Part shown: positions 59,407 through 64,000 of the stretch, one piece after another
Position numbering within the stretch: position 1 is the first letter of the stretch
Layout: the number at the start of each line of letters is the position of its first letter
Origin: Streptomyces sp. NBC_01231
GTDB lineage: Bacteria > Actinomycetota > Actinomycetes > Streptomycetales > Streptomycetaceae
Direction: 5' to 3'
Length of the DNA stretch: 64,000 nt
NCBI GenBank assembly: GCA_035999765.1
Contig: CP108521.1
Coordinates: 2,170,001-2,234,000, forward strand
The notes under the pieces: model-generated
Databases searched by the model: none
Seen by the model: only the letters and a program-made list of their open reading frames with translations
Told to the model about the DNA's origin: nothing
Position numbers and translations under genes: made by a program

Positions 59407-61178
59407 ACCGCCGGTCCGCGACCCGTCGCCTCGTCACCTCCGGTGCGGCCGTGCTCACGGCCGCCTGCGCGCTCGTGCTGGTCCCGTCGGGGGCGGCGAG
59501 CGCCCACCCCCTCGGCAACTTCACGGTCAACCACTACGACGGACTCGTCGCCGCCCCCGGTGAACTGCGCGTCCGCCACGTCGAGGACCTCGCCGAGATC
59601 CCGGCCACCCAGGCCAAGCCGGACCTGAAGAAGCTCGGCACCACCGAGTGGGCCCGGCAGCGGTGTGCGACGGCCGCCCGGGACAGCGAGGTCAGCGTCG
59701 ACGGCCGTGCGGTCACGCTCACCGCGCGCGGCAGCAAGGTGCGGGTGCGTCCCGGGCAGGCCGGGCTCGACACCCTCCGCGTGGAGTGCCGGCTGACCGC
59801 CCCGCTGCCCGAGAACGACAGCGTGACCCTCGGCTTCCACAGCGTGGCCACCTCCGCCGGTCCCGGCTGGCGGGAGATCACCGCGCGCGGCGACCGTGTG
59901 ACCCTCACCGACTCGGACGTACCGGAGAAGTCGCTGTCGGGCGAACTGACCAAGTATCCGGCGGAGTTGCTCTCCTCCCCCGCCGACACCACGACCGCGT
60001 CGCTCCGGGTCCGCCCCGGCGGCCCGGCCCTGACCGAGACGGGCCGGGACGCTCCCGCCGCCTCCGTCCTCCCGCGCGGCGCCGACCGCTGGACGCGGGC
60101 CCTGGACTCCCTGGTCGCCCGCAACGACCTCACCTTCGGCTTCGCCGCGCTGGCGATCCTGATCGCCGTCGTCCTGGGCGCGATGCACGCGCTCGCGCCG
60201 GGCCACGGCAAGACACTGATGGCCGCGGTGGCGGCCGCCCGGGGCGGCAAGGCCCGGATGAAGGACGTCCTCCCGCTGGCCGCCTCGGTGACCGTCACCC
60301 ACACCCTGGGCGTGGTCACCCTCGGCCTCCTGGTGACGGCCGGCTCGGCGGCGGCGCCCTCGGTGATCGCCTGGCTGGGCATCGCCAGCGGCGCGATGGT
60401 GACGGCCGCGGGGCTCACCCTCGCACGACGGGCCTGGCACAACCGGGCCCACGCGCGCGGGCATACGCAGGGTCACGACCACGGGCACGACCACTCGCAC
60501 GACGACGGCCACGGCCGCGGGCACGACCACGGGCCGGGGCACGGGCACGGGCACGGGCACAGCCACGATCACGGGCACGACCACCCGCACGACCACAGCC
60601 ACCCGCACGAGACAGCCGACGCGCACGAGCGCCCGCTGGTCCTGGCCGCCGCACACAGCCACACCACCTCAGCGGCCCCCGCCACCACCTCCCCCGCACC
60701 CTCCACGACCCCCGCGCACGACCACCCCCACCCCCACCCCCATACGCATACGCATACGCATACGCACGACCACGACCAGAGCCACTCCCTCACGCACTCA
60801 CACGGCGGCTTCACCCACACCCACGCCACCGCCCCCACCCTGCGCGGCACGATCCTCCTCGGCTTCGCCGGCGGGCTCGTGCCCAGCCCGTCCGCGGTCG
60901 TGGTGCTGGTGGGCGCCGCGGCCCTCGGGCAGGCCTGGTTCGGGCTCCTGCTCGTCGTCGCCTACGGCGTCGGGCTCGCCCTCACGCTGACCGCGGCGGG
61001 CTTCGCCGTCGTCAAACTGGGTACCGGTGTCACCCGGGTGCTGGACCGGCGTCCGCGGTGGACGGCCAGCCCGCTCCTAGCCCTGGCACGCAGGACCGCG
61101 CCCCTGGGATCCGCGCTCGTGGTCGTGGCCATTGGGGCCGGATTGGTGCTCAAGGGGGCCGCATCCGCACTCGGCTGA
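59403..61178 (+). CDS. NicO-type nickel/cobalt transporter with long His-rich loop
   Basis: A 591-residue protein: signal peptide, then an extracytoplasmic domain starting HPLGNFTVNHYDGL. A NicO (NiCoT-like) membrane domain follows with GAMHALAPGHGKTLMAA near residue 262. A roughly 130-residue loop contains dozens of histidines (DHGHDHSHDDGHGRGHDHG and a THTHTHTHDHDQ run), and the last helices close the protein. His-rich loops bind Ni, Co, Zn or Cu. Efflux (RcnA-like) or import cannot be told apart from sequence. Start GTG 59403 is coupled to the TPR gene. Confidence 0.9.
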   Translation: MNRRSATRRLVTSGAAVLTAACALVLVPSGAASAHPLGNFTVNHYDGLVAAPGELRVRHVEDLAEIPATQAKPDLKKLGTTEWARQRCATAARDSEVSVDGRAVTLTARGSKVRVRPGQAGLDTLRVECRLTAPLPENDSVTLGFHSVATSAGPGWREITARGDRVTLTDSDVPEKSLSGELTKYPAELLSSPADTTTASLRVRPGGPALTETGRDAPAASVLPRGADRWTRALDSLVARNDLTFGFAALAILIAVVLGAMHALAPGHGKTLMAAVAAARGGKARMKDVLPLAASVTVTHTLGVVTLGLLVTAGSAAAPSVIAWLGIASGAMVTAAGLTLARRAWHNRAHARGHTQGHDHGHDHSHDDGHGRGHDHGPGHGHGHGHSHDHGHDHPHDHSHPHETADAHERPLVLAAAHSHTTSAAPATTSPAPSTTPAHDHPHPHPHTHTHTHTHDHDQSHSLTHSHGGFTHTHATAPTLRGTILLGFAGGLVPSPSAVVVLVGAAALGQAWFGLLLVVAYGVGLALTLTAAGFAVVKLGTGVTRVLDRRPRWTASPLLALARRTAPLGSALVVVAIGAGLVLKGAASALG

Positions 61179-61223
61179 GCTACTTTTGTGGAGAAATCTC
61201 GCGGATGCGAATGGGGGACGCCC

Positions 61224-62843
61224 GTGTCCGAAGAACCGGGCAGTGAACGTCTGATCGCGGGCCGCTACCGTCTCCTGTCGCCGCTCGGCGAGGGCGGCAT
61301 GGGGACCGTGTGGCGTGCCCGCGACGAGGTGCTGCACCGCGAGGTCGCGGTCAAGGAGGTACGGGCACCCGCCGGGCTGCAGGGATCCGAGATCGAGCGG
61401 ATGTACGCCCGGCTGGAGCGGGAGGCGTGGGCGGCGGCCCGGGTCGCCAACCGCAACGTGGTGACGGTGTACGACGTGGCCACCCAGGACGGCCGTCCCT
61501 GGATCGTCATGGAGATCGTGCGGGGCATCTCCCTGGCCGAGCTGCTGGAGGCGGAGGGTCCGCTCTCCCCGCAGCGGGCCGCGCACATCGGCGCCGAGGT
61601 GCTGTCCGCGCTGCGGGCCGCGCACGAGGCCGGGGTGCTGCACCGGGACGTGAAACCGGCCAACGTGCTGATGTCGAACGACGGCCGGGTCGTGCTGACC
61701 GACTTCGGTATCGCCATGGTCGAGGGCAGCTCCGCGCTGACCATGACCGGCGAGGTCATCGGCTCGCCCGAGTTCCTGGCGCCGGAGCGGGCGCTGGGCC
61801 GCACGCCCGGCCCCGAGTCCGACCTGTGGGCGCTGGGCGTCCTGCTGTACGCGGCGGTCGAGGGCCACTCCCCGTTCCGCCAGAACACCCCGCTCAGCAC
61901 CCTGCGGGCGATCGTCGACGAGGAGCTGCCGCCGCCGCTGAGGGCCGGTCCGCTGGCCCCGGTGATCGAGGGACTGCTGCGCAAGGACCCGGCCGAGCGG
62001 CTGTCCGCCGAGCGGGCCGAGCAGGACCTGCGGGTCGTCGGCGCGGGCGGCACACCGCGCGCGGACTTCGGGTCGGAGTCCTCGTTCGCGTACCCGCCGA
62101 CCGTCGCCCGACAGCAGCCGCCGCCGACCTCGCCGGGCCCGTCCCAGTGGACGCAGCCCACCCCGGCGGGCGGCCCCACGGCGCCCACGACCGCCCCCGG
62201 CGGACCCACCGGACCGCGCCGTAACCGCCGCGCGGCCGTCGTGCTGGTGGCGGGCATCGCCGCCCTGGCGCTGGCGATCGCGGGACTGACGTACGCGCTG
62301 CTGAACCGCGACGACGGGAACAAGACCGAGGGCGGAGGGACCAAGAACGATGCCTCCGCGCCGGCTTCGCCCTCGGTGAGCGACACCGCGCCGCAGGACA
62401 CCGGAAAGCCCGAGCCCACGCCCAGCGAAAGCCGTGAGTCCACGTCCGCCGCCCCGGCGCAGTCGGTGAAGGTCTCCCTGGCCGGTTCGCACACGGAGTA
62501 CTCCGGCACCTGCCCGCCGGCGCGGGACGACGCGCCCGCCTTCACGGCGACGTTCACGGTGGGCACGCTGCCGGCCGAGGTCAGCTACCGCTGGGTGTCG
62601 AGGGACGGCGACGTCCTGGACGCGGGGTGGAAGACCCTCTCGTTCCCGGACGGCGGCGACAGGACCAAGCAGGACACGGCGTTCGTGACGACGAACGACG
62701 ACAACGGCAGCTTCGAGAACGAGATCAGTGTCGAGGTCCGCGATCCCGTGCACACGACGTCCAACTCGGTGCCGTTCTCGGTGACCTGTGAGTCGGAGGC
62801 CCCGTCGGACGAGGCCTCCCCTTCCACTTCGGAGTCGCCGTGA
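61224..62843 (+). CDS. PknB-type transmembrane Ser/Thr protein kinase
   Basis: A 539-residue kinase. The Gly-rich loop GEGGMGTVW is followed by catalytic Lys44, the loop HRDVKPAN at 140-147, DFG near 160, and an activation segment with TMTGEVIGSPEFLAPE. A Pro-rich linker leads to one membrane helix (about 343-365) and an extracytoplasmic Thr/Ser-rich part ending in a beta-rich domain with two cysteines. No PASTA repeats are present. It lies 45 bp after NicO and could be in the same transcript, linking metal or envelope status to phosphorylation. Confidence 0.94.
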   Translation: MSEEPGSERLIAGRYRLLSPLGEGGMGTVWRARDEVLHREVAVKEVRAPAGLQGSEIERMYARLEREAWAAARVANRNVVTVYDVATQDGRPWIVMEIVRGISLAELLEAEGPLSPQRAAHIGAEVLSALRAAHEAGVLHRDVKPANVLMSNDGRVVLTDFGIAMVEGSSALTMTGEVIGSPEFLAPERALGRTPGPESDLWALGVLLYAAVEGHSPFRQNTPLSTLRAIVDEELPPPLRAGPLAPVIEGLLRKDPAERLSAERAEQDLRVVGAGGTPRADFGSESSFAYPPTVARQQPPPTSPGPSQWTQPTPAGGPTAPTTAPGGPTGPRRNRRAAVVLVAGIAALALAIAGLTYALLNRDDGNKTEGGGTKNDASAPASPSVSDTAPQDTGKPEPTPSESRESTSAAPAQSVKVSLAGSHTEYSGTCPPARDDAPAFTATFTVGTLPAEVSYRWVSRDGDVLDAGWKTLSFPDGGDRTKQDTAFVTTNDDNGSFENEISVEVRDPVHTTSNSVPFSVTCESEAPSDEASPSTSESP

Positions 62844-62866
62844 CGGCGCCCGCGCTTCCCTGACGG

Positions 62867-63673
62867 TCAGGCCAGGCCGTTGAACACCGGCAGATAGCCG
62901 CCGGACTGACCGGCCGCCTTCGGGTGGTACGACTCGCCGATGTTGAGCAGGTTGAGGCTGTTCAGCCAGGGGCTGCCGGAGCAGAGCTCGTGGCCGGTAA
63001 AGGTGCCGCGGACGTCGCCGAAGGCGAAGCCGTGGTCCGCGGCCCTCTTGGCGACCGCGGTGTCCAGGTAGTCGGCCGCGTCGTTGATGGCCTTCCGCTT
63101 GGTCTCGGAGAGGCCGAGGCAGGTGGCGCCGAGCTGGTAGAAGCGGGGGTAGCCGAGCACGACCACCCGGGCGGACGGTGCCTTGGCGCGGATCGCCGAG
63201 TAGACGCTGTCGAGCCTGCCGGGGAGCGTCGAGTCGACGTACGCCCTCGCGGTGTCGATCCGGGACAGGCAGGAACTGTCGGACTGGATCACACAGGTCG
63301 TCATGACGTCGGAGAAACCGGCGTCGTTGCCGCCCACGCTGATCGAGACAAGGGCGGTGGCGGAGTTGAGCGGGGTCAGTTGACTCGCCAGAACATCACT
63401 CGTTCGGGCGCCCGAGCAAGCGGTGAAGTCGAAGGACGAGGGTGAATGGGCGGCGGCCCAGAGGTAGGGATACGCCTTGGCGCTGCGCTTGCAGTCACCG
63501 CTCGCGGAGAGGTAGCTGCCCGTGCCCACCCCGGAGGAGTAGGAGTCACCGAGCGCCACATAGCCGCCGGTTGCGGCGAGTTGGGACGCCTGGGCGGTGG
63601 CCGCGCCGGGGAGCGCGGTGCCGACGGCGAGGAGGAGAGAGCTGACGAATACGGCAAGTCGGGAACATCTCAT
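62867..63673 (-). CDS. Secreted SGNH/GDSL hydrolase (extracellular lipase)
   Basis: A 268-residue exported esterase with a 27-30 residue signal peptide. The nucleophile block GDSYSSG has Ser44; the GGND block is at residues 114-117 and the catalytic His250 is in ESYHP. Six cysteines suit three disulfides, as in the Streptomyces extracellular lipase of this family (SCO1725 in S. coelicolor, from memory). ATG 63673 has an excellent AAGGAGG ribosome site. It is convergent with the kinase gene. Confidence 0.94.
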   Translation of the reverse strand: MRCSRLAVFVSSLLLAVGTALPGAATAQASQLAATGGYVALGDSYSSGVGTGSYLSASGDCKRSAKAYPYLWAAAHSPSSFDFTACSGARTSDVLASQLTPLNSATALVSISVGGNDAGFSDVMTTCVIQSDSSCLSRIDTARAYVDSTLPGRLDSVYSAIRAKAPSARVVVLGYPRFYQLGATCLGLSETKRKAINDAADYLDTAVAKRAADHGFAFGDVRGTFTGHELCSGSPWLNSLNLLNIGESYHPKAAGQSGGYLPVFNGLA

Positions 63674-63845
63674 GGAACCTCCTTTAGCAGGATCTCTGCC
63701 ATAACCGTCGTAGCAACTACGCGTGTTGATGGGAAGTGTCCATGCCAAGTCTTTTCGGTCGTTTGCGCGAGTGACCGACCTGTTCACCGTGACCTGAACC
63801 AGCGTTCCTGACAGGCGGCAGGCACCCCCGGGGACCGTGCGCGTC

Positions 63846-63874
63846 TTGACGGCCCGGCGGGGCTGAGCGACATT
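63846..63874 (+). promoter_or_regulatory. Sigma70-like promoter of the right-end lipoprotein
   Basis: TTGACG (63846-63851), 17-bp spacer, GACATT (63869-63874), 39 bp before the ATG at 63914. The remaining 63674-63845 holds the opposing lipase promoter. Confidence 0.5.
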
Positions 63875-63913
63875 GAAGCCCGGCATCCGGCGCTTCGGGG
63901 GGCAAAGTCGCCA

Positions 63914-64000
63914 ATGCGGACCACACGCGTCAAGGCATCGTCAAGAGATCTGTCGCCGCTGCTCGTCGGCGCCGCGACGGCCGTAGCGGGATGCGGCGCG
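63914..64000 (+). CDS. N-terminus of a lipoprotein (partial, cut by window end)
   Basis: ATG 63914 opens a frame that runs off the window. The 29 visible residues form a lipoprotein signal: basic start (MRTTRVKASSRD), hydrophobic core, and lipobox VAGC at residues 24-27. The product cannot be identified from this much. A plausible promoter stands upstream. Confidence 0.6.
   Translation, partial: MRTTRVKASSRDLSPLLVGAATAVAGCGA

Noticed and set aside
1..64000. Mobile elements, tRNA or rRNA genes, large biosynthetic cluster
   Set aside because: No transposase, integrase, tRNA cloverleaf or rRNA sequence was seen, and apart from the partial left-edge gene no PKS or NRPS modules occur.

Overview
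This 64 kb window is a core-chromosome segment of a Streptomyces. The coding strands have very high G+C with strongly biased third positions. GTG starts and 4-base ATGA/GTGA overlaps are frequent. The gene content and order recall the S. coelicolor SCO1678-SCO1725 neighbourhood: gluconate operon, soxR, hmgA, and a Ser/Thr kinase beside a secreted SGNH lipase. That synteny is from memory, not computed. I see no rRNA, tRNA, insertion sequence, prophage or CRISPR array.

Layout. 1-2.3 kb: the tail of a Pls/PosA-type NRPS-like protein, an M1 metallopeptidase and a YchJ protein. 2.3-7 kb: a gluconate/idonate operon (gluconokinase, GntP permease, SDR, idonate-type dehydrogenase) divergent from its FCD-GntR regulator. 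7-9.9 kb: an MHYT membrane sensor and a NIT-domain histidine kinase. 10.3-13.4 kb: a YedYZ-like molybdoenzyme/cytochrome pair and an APC permease. 13.5-17.5 kb: a hypothetical protein, DMT transporter, Nudix hydrolase and a DUF202 pair. 17.8-23.2 kb: acyl-CoA catabolism (ACAD11-like kinase plus dehydrogenase, acyl-CoA ligase, SDR) with a TetR regulator. 23.4-27.5 kb: a NamZ-like muramidase and a penicillin acylase, both secreted. 27.7-31.6 kb: a zinc-ribbon protein, a BKACE-type protein, SoxR, a MaoC hydratase, a TetR and a YiaA protein. 31.7-37.6 kb: an acyl-CoA dehydrogenase, TetR, MHS symporter and ADH/ALDH operon. 37.8-43.5 kb: an orphan ABC ATPase, a class F sortase with a surface protein, an MFS transporter and a CitMHS citrate transporter. 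43.7-47.4 kb: a molybdopterin oxidoreductase, TetR and lipoprotein. 47.6-51 kb: homogentisate dioxygenase, a HutC-type GntR and an orphan type-ISP-like recognition protein. 51-53.5 kb: a TetR-controlled ABC-2 exporter. 53.9-62.8 kb: a small basic protein, SigK/RskA-like pair, DUF4331 protein, TPR protein, NicO metal transporter and Ser/Thr kinase. 62.9-64 kb: an SGNH lipase and the start of a lipoprotein.

How the genes work together. The central theme is fatty-acid, acyl-CoA and aldehyde metabolism under several TetR repressors, and candidate operators can be read directly. One 20-bp element (half site CATACCGACC) precedes the ACAD11-like operon, the SDR-ligase-TetR operon and the MHS symporter. 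It resembles the Thermus PfmR site. A second element, AAAYTAGCRSYGYTAGTTT, lies in the ACAD/TetR divergent region and before the ADH/ALDH operon. A third (TGCTAAGC-N2-TCGCT) links maoC to its TetR. A fourth, duplicated 17-mer flanks the start of the ABC exporter.

Other notable features are short perfect tandem repeats placed directly before start codons (gluconokinase, Nudix, BKACE), an array of about six degenerate 27-bp units, and several strong hairpin terminators between convergent genes.
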